From Dehalococcoidia bacterium (GTDB lineage Bacteria; Chloroflexota; Dehalococcoidia; GIF9; UBA5629), in the NCBI GenBank assembly GCA_003142375.1, contig PLME01000010.1:155936-208676 (forward strand): a stretch of 52,741 bases of DNA. Direction: 5' to 3'. The position numbers and the translations under genes are program-made. The notes under the pieces are model-generated. The model did no database searches. It saw nothing but the letters and a program-made list of their open reading frames with translations, and had not been told where the DNA came from. Shown here piece by piece: positions 8,595 through 16,880 of the stretch. Position 1 is the first letter of the stretch. Each line of letters starts with the position of its first letter.

Positions 8595-8598
8595 TCAA
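8570..8598 (-). promoter_or_regulatory. Promoter of the DUF5679 gene (TTGACA-17-TATATT)
   Basis: On the minus strand a perfect TTGACA (8593-8598) and TATATT (8570-8575) are separated by 17 bases. The predicted start of transcription is about 30 bases upstream of the ATG at 8531. This is among the best promoter matches in the window. Confidence 0.65.
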
Positions 8599-8625
8599 GC
8601 TTTTTCAAGGAAAAAGGTGGCAATT

Positions 8626-9519
8626 TTAGCCGTTAAATACCTTTTCGGGGTGCCAAAGGCCTGTTTCCGGTCTGAATTTCATAATAGCGATGAACCTGTC
8701 CTCAGGGTCGTAGGCGCGACAGAGGGTCCCGACAGATATGTCCTCTGCAACCGGAGCTATATCGGTGCCCGTCAGCACTTCCCCGGCCGTTTTTTGGTCG
8801 AGCACCAGTTTTTGCCAGTCTAAAAGTGGGTAGTCCGCAGAATAAAGCAGTGATTGCAATTTGCCGTTTTCAACGGCCGACTGAATTTCTTCAGGTGAAT
8901 GCGAGTCGCGGATATCAAATTGACCGTAAGCCGTTCTGGTAAGAGCCTTTAGATAGGCCCCGCATCCCAGCCTCTCACCCAGGTCGTTGGCCAGCGATCT
9001 TATATAGGTCCCCTTCGAGCACAGGATGCTCAATTTCACATAGGGAGGCTCGAATGCCAGCATTTCCAGCCGTTCGATCCGGACCTGTCGGGGCTTGAGC
9101 GATATTTTGATGCCCTCTCTGGCCAGCGAATAGGACTGCCTGCCATTTATTTTGATGGCGCTATATATGGGGGGCACCTGATCTATGATACCCTGAAAGG
9201 ATTCCAGAGCAAGTTGCAGCAATGAAAGAGTGACACCGGATGCCTCTTTGCAGCTTATGACCCGGCCCTGTCCGTCGAACGTATCCGTGCTTATTCCCAA
9301 CTCGATATCAGCGACGTATCTCTTGCTTAAGGCGTGCAGGTATTCGGTAATCCTGGTCGCCTGTCCCAAGCAGATGGGAAGCACACCGGTCGCTGCGGGA
9401 TCGAGAGTGCCGGCATGGCCGACGCGCTTTTCTCCGGTCATCCGGCGGATCTTGGCTACAACGCTGAAAGATGTGCAGTCGCCCGGCTTATTTACGTTTA
9501 GTATTCCGTTTACGCCCAT
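8626..9519 (-). CDS. truB: tRNA pseudouridine(55) synthase
   Basis: Isomerises U55 to pseudouridine in the T-loop of tRNAs. It is 297 residues, full length. The catalytic Asp is D40 in GTLDPAATGVL, preceded by the RNA-contact segment RRMTGEKRVGHAG. The motif SAIKINGRQSY and the segment GTYIRSLANDLGERLG are also typical, and a small C-terminal PUA-like tail follows (LTGTDIAPVAED). Its start overlaps the end of rbfA by 32 bases, which implies translational coupling. It is the last gene of the nusA-ylxR-infB-rbfA-truB group, a widely conserved order. Confidence 0.96.
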   Translation of the reverse strand: MGVNGILNVNKPGDCTSFSVVAKIRRMTGEKRVGHAGTLDPAATGVLPICLGQATRITEYLHALSKRYVADIELGISTDTFDGQGRVISCKEASGVTLSLLQLALESFQGIIDQVPPIYSAIKINGRQSYSLAREGIKISLKPRQVRIERLEMLAFEPPYVKLSILCSKGTYIRSLANDLGERLGCGAYLKALTRTAYGQFDIRDSHSPEEIQSAVENGKLQSLLYSADYPLLDWQKLVLDQKTAGEVLTGTDIAPVAEDISVGTLCRAYDPEDRFIAIMKFRPETGLWHPEKVFNG

Positions 9520-9880
9520 TCGCCGTTTCCACTTTCTCCGCTGCAGCGACGTTCTCTATAAGGCTGACAAGCTTAACCCCGCGCTCGATAGAATCATCGA
9601 ACTCAAAAGTTAGTTCTGGGGTGACCCTTATGTTCAGGCGGTGGGCCAGCTCCCTGCGCAAAAAGCCTGATGCAGAGACAAAACCTTTAATGATCTCCTT
9701 ATGATCGAGGTTATCTCCCAAGGCGCTAATGGATACCTTGGCGCTTTTCAGGTCTCTGGAAACCGCGACCTCCGTTATGCTGATCAGCCTGTTCAAGCGG
9801 GGGTCATTAACGTGTTTGCGCAAGAGATCGCTGAGTTCTATCTGGATTAAATGATTTAGACGTTCTGTGCGCCTGGTCAT
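9488..9880 (-). CDS. rbfA: Ribosome-binding factor A
   Basis: Binds the 30S subunit and helps mature the 5' end of 16S rRNA. The 130-residue product starts MTRRTERLNHLIQIELSDLLRKHVNDPRL and carries the KH-type fold landmarks ISITEVAVSRDLKSAKVSIS and GFLRRELAHRLNIRVTPELTF. The C-terminal tail is lysine/arginine-rich (NGRKRNTKRK). It lies between infB and truB, as in most bacteria, and overlaps truB by 32 bases. The start is 60 bases after infB. Confidence 0.95.
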   Translation of the reverse strand: MTRRTERLNHLIQIELSDLLRKHVNDPRLNRLISITEVAVSRDLKSAKVSISALGDNLDHKEIIKGFVSASGFLRRELAHRLNIRVTPELTFEFDDSIERGVKLVSLIENVAAAEKVETANGRKRNTKRK

Positions 9881-9940
9881 GGATTTCTCCCAAAATAAAT
9901 TTTATCCCCTGGTACGGGGAATTCAAAGGGCACTGGAGGA

Positions 9941-11725
9941 TCAGTCTATTTGTTCCCGGCGGACAAACTGTAGTATGTCGCCGGTTTCGAAATCATTAAA
10001 ACTATCGAGCTTCACGCCGCATTCCATTCCCGTGGTTACCTCCTTCACGTCATCCTTAAAGCGGCGCAGTCCGCTCACCCGTGATTCGGCTATGACCTTG
10101 CCTCCACGTATGACCCTTACCTGCGAATCGCGTGTTGCTTTGCCTTCTTTTATCTGGGAGCCTGCTATCTGGCCTTTCTTGCCAGCCTCGAATACCGTTT
10201 TTACCTCGGCCTGGCCCACCACGATGTCGGCAAATTCAGGTTCGAGCAGGCCTTTCAGCGCCTTCTCGACATCTTCGATGAGCTTGTAGATGACGCTGTA
10301 CTGGCGGATGCTGATGCTCTCCTGCTCAGCCAACTTGCTGGCGCCGGGCTCGGGCTTGCTGTTAAACCCGACTATCACAGCTTTGGATGCCATAGCCAGT
10401 AAAATATCGCTTTCCGTTATGCTTCCGGAGCCGGTATGTATAACTTTGACCCTGGTCTTGTCGCTGCTGAGACGTTCCAGAGAATCTTTGATGGGTTCAA
10501 TGCTGCCATGCACGTCGGTCTTAAGGATAATATTGAGGTCTTTTATCTCGCCGGCGCTGGCCTGCGCCGCCACTGCAGTAAGGCTTATGCCCCTGGCAGA
10601 TGAAGCGCCTATCCCGGAATCGCGGTTTTTCTCAACCAACGCTTTGGCTTCTTTCTCACCGGCCACTACCTGGAATATCTCACCTGCCTCCGGTACAGAG
10701 TTCATACCCAGTATCTCAGCGGGCGTCGCCGGTTCGGCTTTGCGGATATTTTTGCCGGCATAATTGAACATGGCCTTTATTTTGCCAGCTACCGTGCCGA
10801 TAACTATATTATCGCTAGGTTTCAAAACGCCTTTCTGTATCAGAACAGTGGCTAGCGGGCCGCGGTTCTTATCAAGCTTGGCTTCAATTACAACCCCTTC
10901 CGCAGGGCAATCCCATTCGGCTTTGAGCTCGAGCATATCTGCTACCAGCAGGAGGTTTTCCAGCAGGTCGTCGATACCCAACTTTTTCTTAGCCGAAACG
11001 GGCACGCAAATTATATCGCCGCCCCATTCCTCGATTAAGACGCCCAGGTCGGCAAGCTGTTGCTTGATCCTGTCGGGGTTGGCATCAGGTTTGTCTATTT
11101 TATTAAGGGCTACTACTATGCTTACGCCGGCTGCGCGGGCATGGTCGAGTGCTTCAATGGTCTGGGGCATGACACCGTCATCGGCCGCGACTACCAGTAC
11201 AGCTATATCGGTAGCCCTGGCGCCGCGTGCCCTCATGGCGGTAAACGCTTCGTGGCCCGGTGTGTCCAGGAAAGTGATTTTGCGGCCCTTCATCTCGATC
11301 TGGTAGGCGCCGATATGCTGTGTAATGGCGCCGGCCTCGCCTCCTGCAACATTGGTCTGTCTGATGGCATCCAGCAGGCTGGTCTTGCCGTGGTCGACAT
11401 GTCCCATAATCGTAATGACGGGCGGACGCGAGTGTAATTTTGCGCCCTTGGCAGCTATGGACGTTTTACCGTGTACGGGTATATGCAATCTTTTAGCGGT
11501 GAAACCGAAGTCGGTAACCAGTTTGGCAGCCGCCTCATAGTCCAGCGACTGGTTAATATTGGCCATGATGCCGTTGCGCATGAGCTGCTTGATGATTTCA
11601 ATGCCGCTGACGCCCATCTGGTCGGCAAGCTGTTTAACGGTAATTACGGGAGGAAGGCCTATCTGAGGAGCGGCCTGTTTGGCGTTCTCACCAGTGCTTC
11701 CAGCCTGGTCCTGCTTGTTTTTCAT
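9941..11725 (-). CDS. infB: Translation initiation factor IF-2 (short form)
   Basis: GTPase that places initiator tRNA on the 30S subunit and promotes subunit joining. At 594 residues it lacks the long variable N-terminal region of enterobacterial IF-2. One IF2_N module at about 26-76 is followed by the G domain with GHVDHGKT (108-115), DTPGH (154-158) and NKID (208-211), then domains II, III and IV (the C-terminal fMet-tRNA-binding region ending [16 protein letters not shown]). The ATG lies 4 bases after the ylxR stop, behind AAGGA. The neighbourhood (nusA, ylxR, rbfA, truB) is the standard transcription/translation cluster. Confidence 0.97.
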   Translation of the reverse strand: MKNKQDQAGSTGENAKQAAPQIGLPPVITVKQLADQMGVSGIEIIKQLMRNGIMANINQSLDYEAAAKLVTDFGFTAKRLHIPVHGKTSIAAKGAKLHSRPPVITIMGHVDHGKTSLLDAIRQTNVAGGEAGAITQHIGAYQIEMKGRKITFLDTPGHEAFTAMRARGARATDIAVLVVAADDGVMPQTIEALDHARAAGVSIVVALNKIDKPDANPDRIKQQLADLGVLIEEWGGDIICVPVSAKKKLGIDDLLENLLLVADMLELKAEWDCPAEGVVIEAKLDKNRGPLATVLIQKGVLKPSDNIVIGTVAGKIKAMFNYAGKNIRKAEPATPAEILGMNSVPEAGEIFQVVAGEKEAKALVEKNRDSGIGASSARGISLTAVAAQASAGEIKDLNIILKTDVHGSIEPIKDSLERLSSDKTRVKVIHTGSGSITESDILLAMASKAVIVGFNSKPEPGASKLAEQESISIRQYSVIYKLIEDVEKALKGLLEPEFADIVVGQAEVKTVFEAGKKGQIAGSQIKEGKATRDSQVRVIRGGKVIAESRVSGLRRFKDDVKEVTTGMECGVKLDSFNDFETGDILQFVRREQID

Positions 11726-11729
11726 TTAA

Positions 11730-12050
11730 TTAATCTTCCTTCTCTGGTAAGCTTCTGCCGTATTCAAGCAGCGTACGCCGGTTCTCCGCTGATAATTTTG
11801 TTCGCAGTCCATAATCAATGCGGTTGCCTTTCAAGCCGGTTTCCCAGCATTTCCTGAGAGAGCAAATGTATACGCCCCTGCCCGGCTTCTTACCTCTGAT
11901 GTCTATTTCTACAATATCGTTGGAGTAAACGAGGCGGAGCAAATCCCTTTTGCCGCGCGTTTGGCGGCAGGCTACACAGGTACGCTGAGGAACGTGTTTA
12001 GACCGGGTCGCCTGCACAATGTTATCATACTTCGGCGTCTTCGTCTTCAT
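11730..12050 (-). CDS. ylxR: YlxR family RNA-binding protein
   Basis: About 106 residues. The YlxR core runs from RTCVACRQTRGKRDLLRLV to PGRGVYICSLRKCWETG, with the cysteines and basic residues of the family. YlxR binds nucleic acid, and in Bacillus it has been linked to RNase P. The open frame extends upstream through nusA to 12212, but that part is a shadow of the Lys/Ala-rich nusA tail. The ATG at 12050 gives the normal length and overlaps the nusA end by 26 bases, so translation is probably coupled. The gene sits between nusA and infB, its usual place. Confidence 0.9.
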   Translation of the reverse strand: MKTKTPKYDNIVQATRSKHVPQRTCVACRQTRGKRDLLRLVYSNDIVEIDIRGKKPGRGVYICSLRKCWETGLKGNRIDYGLRTKLSAENRRTLLEYGRSLPEKED

Positions 12051-13449
12051 AATATACGGTTTTCTTCTGCTTGGTCTTCTTGGCCTTAACACCCGCGTCT
12101 TTACCGTCGGCGTCTTTTTTGGCGCTCTCCTTCTTCTTGGCCTTGCCTTCCCTGCCCGCCATGATCTCCTCGGCGAAGCGTATTTTGGAGGGCTTCGTAG
12201 GACCCATTTCAACCGGCATTAATATCTCGATTTCCTGGCCTTGCGCCTGGCCTTCTGCTCCCGTGGCCGCCAGGACAGCCTCCGCCTCTTCCGGTTCCAA
12301 TACGGCTGCCTCTTCCGGCTCCTCGGCGGCGGTTATTTCCGCTCCTGCTTCCTCTTCACCGCCGGCCGCACCTTCTTCAACATGCTCGGCTTTAAGCAGC
12401 GCTTTTTCGGCTTCAAGCTCCGAGGCGCTCTTGATATCGATGCGCCACCCGGTGAGCTTGGCTGCCAGCCGGACGTTTTGTCCTTCTTTTCCAATGGCAA
12501 GGGATAGATGTTTATCCGGCACCTTGACCACGGCCGTGGTCTCGGCTTCATTCAAAGCAACGCTGAGCACCTGTGCCGGGCTAAGGGCATTGGCTATAAA
12601 CAGCTTGGGATCGTCAGACCATTGCACGACATCTATTTTCTCTCCGCTCAGTTCGTTGACTATATTCTGGATGCGGATGCCGCGCAGTCCCACGCAGCAG
12701 CCTACGGGATCAATATTACTCTGACGGGTGGTTACAGCTACCTTGCTGCGATAGCCTGCCTCCCTGGCTACGGCCTTGATCTCCACCGTGCCGCTGGATA
12801 TCTCCGGGATTTCCAGTATAAGCAAATCTCGCAACAGGTTGCGATGCGCCCTGGAGGCGATGACCTGAGGTCCCCTGGTTGTCCTGGCTACTTCAACTAT
12901 ATACAGCTTTAAACGCTGTCCCTGCCTGTAACGCTCTGTGGGCACCTTCTCATTTTGAGGGATGATGGCTTCGGTCTTACCTATATCCACAACTACGTGC
13001 TCGGGCGTTACGCGCTGGACAGTTCCGGTGATGATCTCACCCTCTTTGCCGACGAATTCCTCGTAGATAGCGCCGCGCTCAGCATCATGTAGCTTCTGAA
13101 GTATGACCTGTTTGGCAATCTGCGCGGGTATGCGACCGGCATTGGGAGGCGGAATATCGACGACGACCGTGTCTCCGGCCTTGAGGGTTTTATCTTTTTT
13201 CTTGGCTTCTTTGAGAGAGACCTCGCGGTATTCATCCTCCGGCGTCTCGGCCACAACCTTTTTAAGTGTGAGCTTGACCTCACCCGTGATCGGGTGAATC
13301 TTGACGGCGATATCCTCCCCGTGTGTATACGCTTCTTTCCTGTAAGCTGAAACCAGGGCTGATTCCAGCGCAGTCAGCACTATTTCCTTGGGCAGGTTCT
13401 TTTCTGCCGCAAGTTGCATGAGGGCATTCATAAACTCAGTCTTTGCCAT
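12025..13449 (-). CDS. nusA: Transcription termination/antitermination protein NusA with acidic-basic C-terminal tail
   Basis: RNA polymerase-associated factor for pausing, termination and antitermination. Domains in order are the N-terminal polymerase-binding domain (1-about 125), an S1 domain ([21 protein letters not shown], about 133-200), KH1 (with [15 protein letters not shown]) and KH2 ([19 protein letters not shown], to about 345). The remaining 125 residues have no E. coli-type AR repeats. They form a Glu/Ala-rich stretch (about 358-400) followed by a Lys-rich stretch ([19 protein letters not shown]) and an acidic end. The tail is low-complexity and probably disordered. It heads the operon. 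rimP, which often precedes nusA, is not here. A terminator-like hairpin lies in its leader. Confidence 0.95.
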   Translation of the reverse strand: MAKTEFMNALMQLAAEKNLPKEIVLTALESALVSAYRKEAYTHGEDIAVKIHPITGEVKLTLKKVVAETPEDEYREVSLKEAKKKDKTLKAGDTVVVDIPPPNAGRIPAQIAKQVILQKLHDAERGAIYEEFVGKEGEIITGTVQRVTPEHVVVDIGKTEAIIPQNEKVPTERYRQGQRLKLYIVEVARTTRGPQVIASRAHRNLLRDLLILEIPEISSGTVEIKAVAREAGYRSKVAVTTRQSNIDPVGCCVGLRGIRIQNIVNELSGEKIDVVQWSDDPKLFIANALSPAQVLSVALNEAETTAVVKVPDKHLSLAIGKEGQNVRLAAKLTGWRIDIKSASELEAEKALLKAEHVEEGAAGGEEEAGAEITAAEEPEEAAVLEPEEAEAVLAATGAEGQAQGQEIEILMPVEMGPTKPSKIRFAEEIMAGREGKAKKKESAKKDADGKDAGVKAKKTKQKKTVYYEDEDAEV

Positions 13450-13483
13450 CTAAGTCAATTTCCCTCATATTCATTTTTTTCAA

Positions 13484-13513
13484 TAAAAAAGTGGGTACTA
13501 GGACCCACTTTTT
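13484..13513 (-). terminator. Terminator-like hairpin between the nusA promoter and nusA
   Basis: On the minus strand GTGGGT-CCTAGT-ACCCAC, extended by A/T pairs to an 11-bp stem, is followed by TTTTTTATTG. It lies after the predicted nusA promoter and about 35 bases before the nusA start. It could end read-through from the reductase gene upstream, or act as an attenuator in the nusA leader. Confidence 0.75.
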
Positions 13514-13535
13514 GACCGGTATTGAATTCAATAAA

Positions 13536-13564
13536 ATGATATCACATCTTAACTGAAAGTGCAA
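13536..13564 (-). promoter_or_regulatory. Promoter of the nusA operon (TTGCAC-17-TATCAT)
   Basis: Minus-strand TTGCAC (13559-13564) and TATCAT (13536-13541) at 17-base spacing, with an extended -10 TG before the hexamer. The predicted start is near 13529, which gives a leader of about 80 bases that includes the hairpin at 13484-13513. Confidence 0.55.
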
Positions 13565-13602
13565 GAAGGGACCTGGTATCTGGGACGATACTGGGCTTTT
13601 AT

Positions 13603-14799
13603 TTATCTGTGCCTGACGTTGCCGGAGCGGCCGGCCAGGCGGGAGTTTAGCTTCGCCAGCGACTTCTGCAGGGAGTGGTGCTTGATGGCGTCCAATATGA
13701 CATTGCTGTGCCAGTCAAAGGTGACATCCGGCGAAGCCAGCAGGGATTCGTGAATACCATGGCTCTCAATTATGTCGAATATTTGTTCTATCTGCCGGTT
13801 ATTGAGCTTGCGGTAAAACCGGTGCGCCCAGTAATCGATAGCCAGTTCGTGCTTGAGCACGTTATGCCACTTCTTTTGATAGACGGATAGTTCCCTTGCC
13901 GAAAAATTACCGTTTTTGAGCGCATCGCATATTGTTTCCGCAGCTAACCCGGCGCATAGAAGCCCAAAATAGATCCCGCCTCCGGTGGTAGGCTTGACCT
14001 GCCCGGCCGCATCTCCAACGACTATCATACGGTCGGCGTATGTCCGGGCCAGCGGCTTTAGAGGCACGGCTCCGTAGCTTATGTCGCCGCTGACAGCTTC
14101 TATTTTGCCCTGCTGCTTCAGCCGTTCAAGCAGGGCCGTTATGTATGAGCCGGGGTTACTTCTGCACAAAAGGCCGGCCTTGGCATATGACGTTCCTGCG
14201 GGCGCCAGCCAGGCAAAGAAGCCAGGTGCGATATCTGTCCCTGAATAGACCTCGACTTCCTCAATGCCATTGCCGGCGACTTCAACCTGCGCACCCTGTG
14301 CATAATCATTTATCTGGCCGAGGCCCAGGGACTTTGTAAACGAGGTTCCAAAACCGCTGGCGATGACAACCAGCCTGGATTCGAAGCTGACTGGCCCGCT
14401 TTGGGCGGCCGCCTGCACGCGGACGGATTTAGCGTCTTTACGGATGCCGGATACAAATGTTGAGAAGTGAAATTCGGCGCCGCTTTCCTGTGCCTGTTTA
14501 GCTATGTGACGGTCCAGCGCCGGCCTATCGAGAACATAGGCCTGAGTCGTTTCACGTTCAACCCGGATGTATTTCCCCGATGGGGAAAATATTTTGGCCG
14601 AGCGAGCCTGCCACTGGACGACGCCTGTATCCACGGAAAGCAGTTTGAAACAATCCCTGCTGACGATGCCGGTGCAGCTTGACTTCTGCCCTGCCCGAGC
14701 GTTCTTCTCGATCACGCAAACGTGCAATCCCTGCCCGGCCAGCCTGTTCGCAGTATAGCTGCCCACAATGCCTGCTCCAACAATAATTACATCATACAT
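13603..14799 (-). CDS. Geranylgeranyl reductase family FAD-dependent enzyme
   Basis: A 398-residue flavoprotein that would reduce isoprenoid double bonds. The N-terminal FAD-binding Rossmann loop GAGIVGSYTANRL (8-20) is followed by VIEKN and the CTGIVS segment typical of the family. The second FAD motif, GDAAGQVKPTTGGGIYFGL, is near residue 275 and is the best family marker. A helical C-terminal domain follows. It lies 48 bases downstream of uppS on the same strand. That context suggests a polyprenyl phosphate or a similar prenyl lipid as substrate (inference), as for archaeal dolichol-type or actinobacterial partially saturated carriers. Menaquinone side-chain reduction is an alternative. 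The ribosome site is weak. Confidence 0.85.
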   Translation of the reverse strand: MYDVIIVGAGIVGSYTANRLAGQGLHVCVIEKNARAGQKSSCTGIVSRDCFKLLSVDTGVVQWQARSAKIFSPSGKYIRVERETTQAYVLDRPALDRHIAKQAQESGAEFHFSTFVSGIRKDAKSVRVQAAAQSGPVSFESRLVVIASGFGTSFTKSLGLGQINDYAQGAQVEVAGNGIEEVEVYSGTDIAPGFFAWLAPAGTSYAKAGLLCRSNPGSYITALLERLKQQGKIEAVSGDISYGAVPLKPLARTYADRMIVVGDAAGQVKPTTGGGIYFGLLCAGLAAETICDALKNGNFSARELSVYQKKWHNVLKHELAIDYWAHRFYRKLNNRQIEQIFDIIESHGIHESLLASPDVTFDWHSNVILDAIKHHSLQKSLAKLNSRLAGRSGNVRHR

Positions 14800-14847
14800 A
14801 CTTAAATCTTAGAAAGACCTGATCGTAGGACAGCCCTCGGTGAAAGT

Positions 14848-15561
14848 CTACACAGTCCGCAGGCCGCCGAATCTCCTGTGTCGCTTGCTGTAAGCGATCA
14901 GCGCCTTCTCCAGTTCTTCCCTGTCGAAATCAGGCCAGAGAACCGGGGTAAAATAAAGCTCGGCATAAGCCGCTTGCCAGATCAGGAAATTGCTTAACCG
15001 CATCTCATCGCCGGTGCGTATGAACAGGTCGGGATCGGGTATACCCGATGTATAAAGGTATTTTGAAAAGAGGTCTTCATCGATTTTTGCGGCGTCTATC
15101 TTCTTGCGGACTATACTCTGTACAGCGTCAACGATCTCACTGCGGCCGCCGTAATTAAAGGCGATGCTGACCGTCAGGCCCGTATTGTCTTTGGTCAGAT
15201 TGATAGCCTGACTGGCCTTTTTCTGGATGCCCGGGGAAAGCCTGTCCATCCGGCCAAGGTGCTTGATGCGGATGTTCTTGGCATGAGCGATTTTAATGGC
15301 TTCATCCAGATGCTCGGAAAGTAACTTGATGATGCCCTCAACCTCGGCCTTGGGCCGGTTCCAGTTCTCGGTCGAGAAGGCATAGAGTGTTAAATAGGGG
15401 ATATCGTAGCTGGAAAAAAATTCTACGAAGTCACGGGCGTGCATCGCCCCCTTTTCATGGCCGAATATGCGCGGCTTATGGCGTTTTTTAGCCCAGCGGC
15501 CGTTCCCGTCCATGATGATGGCAACATGCCTGGGCAGCTTTATTTTCTTTATGTCAGGCAT
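14848..15561 (-). CDS. uppS: Isoprenyl transferase (cis-polyprenyl diphosphate synthase)
   Basis: Extends farnesyl diphosphate with isopentenyl units in cis to make the long-chain polyprenyl carrier lipid. It is 237 residues. Visible motifs are the Mg-binding D18 in IIMDGNGRWA, YAFSTENWNRP, FNYGGRSEI and RTGDEMRLSNFLIWQ, then the C-terminal YAELYFTPVLWPDF. Its start shares one base with the stop of the nucleotidyltransferase gene (TAATG), so the two are translationally coupled. It sits between sugar-nucleotide genes and the geranylgeranyl reductase, which suggests a dedicated glycan-carrier module. In a lineage without peptidoglycan the carrier would serve protein or surface glycosylation; that part is inference. 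Confidence 0.95.
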   Translation of the reverse strand: MPDIKKIKLPRHVAIIMDGNGRWAKKRHKPRIFGHEKGAMHARDFVEFFSSYDIPYLTLYAFSTENWNRPKAEVEGIIKLLSEHLDEAIKIAHAKNIRIKHLGRMDRLSPGIQKKASQAINLTKDNTGLTVSIAFNYGGRSEIVDAVQSIVRKKIDAAKIDEDLFSKYLYTSGIPDPDLFIRTGDEMRLSNFLIWQAAYAELYFTPVLWPDFDREELEKALIAYSKRHRRFGGLRTV

Positions 15562-16880
15562 TATTTCCCGAGCTTTTTCTGTTTTTCATGTTTATCAGCG
15601 TTATTCAATTTGATATTGTTCTTCAGGTATTTAATGCCCGGCTGATTTAAGGCTATGGTATTTGGCTCAAGGTCCGTGTCCAGGCATACATGAGAGCCCA
15701 CTATCGAGTTGGGGCCGACGCGTCTGCCGGGCAATATCCCCGAGTTAATACCCGTTTTGCAGTTGTCTCCGATGACGGCGCCGAAATGATCCCTGCCTGT
15801 TCCCACCGGCTTTTCATTGTGCCGGACAGCTATTTCATTTTCATCAAAGCGGAAGTTGGCGGTTATGCTGCCAGCGCCGAAGGAACAATTATTGCCGATA
15901 ATCGAGTCGCCTATATAGCTAGAGTGGAACCAGCAGCCGTCTCCGATGTAGGAGCCCTTTATCTCGGTGGAAAACCCGACCACGCAGTCGGCTCCGATAT
16001 GAGTATTATCCCGGACCAGGGCGTTGTTGCCGATCACCGTATTGGGCCCGATATAGACGGGCCCTCTTACTACAGCATTCTCCAAAATGCGCACGTTTTC
16101 ACCGATAATCACCTTGCCGGCCACGACGGCTTGATCCGATATCGATGCGGAAGGCGCGATTTGGCGTTCACCGGCACCTAGAAAACTGTTGACGATATCG
16201 AAGATGTGCCAGGGGTATTTGATAGGGGCCCAGAACCCGTCATAGGGGACGACGCCGATCTTATGCCCGTCCTTGACCATGTCATCCATGGCGCATTCAT
16301 ACACATCATCCCTTTTAGTCTTAACTTTTCCTAAATATTCGAAAAGCCTGCCGGTGTCGGTATGGAGGTGAAGCAGGATGTTCACCAGGTTGGAAGGTTC
16401 GGTGCCGGGTTCTGGTTTTTCCACAATGCGTGTCAGCTCGCCCTGCCCGTTGACGGCCAGGTATCCACCGGGAAAGTATTGTTTGACTTCATAGCCCAGC
16501 ATATAAGATGAGGATTTTCCTTTTTTAAAGGCGTCGAGTAAAACACTGTAAGCAGAGGCATGGAAGACGTCATTGGGGTTAACTATCAAGATTTCCCTGT
16601 TTAGCAAGGGTTGTGCGCATTTCAGTGCATCCGCTATCCCCAGCGGCTTGGTCTGCAGGGTAAATTCGAATCTGGCGCCGGCGACCCCGGACACAATTTG
16701 TTTGATCTGCTCGATGTTGCCCGGATTTCCAATAATGACGAAATCATTGAGGCCGGCATCGCGTGCCATCACTATCTGGTGCTCGAGTAAAGTCCTGCCC
16801 AGAAAATCCAGCAGGAACTTATCTTCAGTTATGGGGAACATCCTCTTGCCCACTCCGCCGCACAGGAAGACTACTTTCAT
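15561..16880 (-). CDS. Sugar nucleotidyltransferase fused to left-handed beta-helix (GlmU-like)
   Basis: A 439-residue two-domain protein. The N-terminal NTP-transferase domain (about 1-235) starts KVVFLCGGVGKRMFPITEDK with the P-loop-like GGVGKR, and contains QTKPLGIADAL and VNPNDVFH, where the metal/sugar-binding Asp lies. The C-terminal part (about 240-425) is a hexapeptide-repeat helix (e.g. VIGENVRILENAVV, YIGPNTVIGNNALV, CVVGFSTEI). Such fusions make or modify UDP/GDP/dTDP-sugars; the sugar cannot be read. The overall plan recalls GlmU and archaeal-type Sugar-1-P nucleotidyltransferases. The gene overlaps the mutase gene by 4 bases (ATGA) and uppS by 1, so the three are coupled. With a GlmM/ManB-type mutase next door, a role in activating hexose(amine)-1-phosphate is likely. 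Confidence 0.85.
   Translation of the reverse strand: MKVVFLCGGVGKRMFPITEDKFLLDFLGRTLLEHQIVMARDAGLNDFVIIGNPGNIEQIKQIVSGVAGARFEFTLQTKPLGIADALKCAQPLLNREILIVNPNDVFHASAYSVLLDAFKKGKSSSYMLGYEVKQYFPGGYLAVNGQGELTRIVEKPEPGTEPSNLVNILLHLHTDTGRLFEYLGKVKTKRDDVYECAMDDMVKDGHKIGVVPYDGFWAPIKYPWHIFDIVNSFLGAGERQIAPSASISDQAVVAGKVIIGENVRILENAVVRGPVYIGPNTVIGNNALVRDNTHIGADCVVGFSTEIKGSYIGDGCWFHSSYIGDSIIGNNCSFGAGSITANFRFDENEIAVRHNEKPVGTGRDHFGAVIGDNCKTGINSGILPGRRVGPNSIVGSHVCLDTDLEPNTIALNQPGIKYLKNNIKLNNADKHEKQKKLGK

Noticed and set aside
12050-12212. 54-residue upstream extension of ylxR
   Set aside because: It is the nusA tail read in another frame; the internal ATG gives the normal YlxR length.
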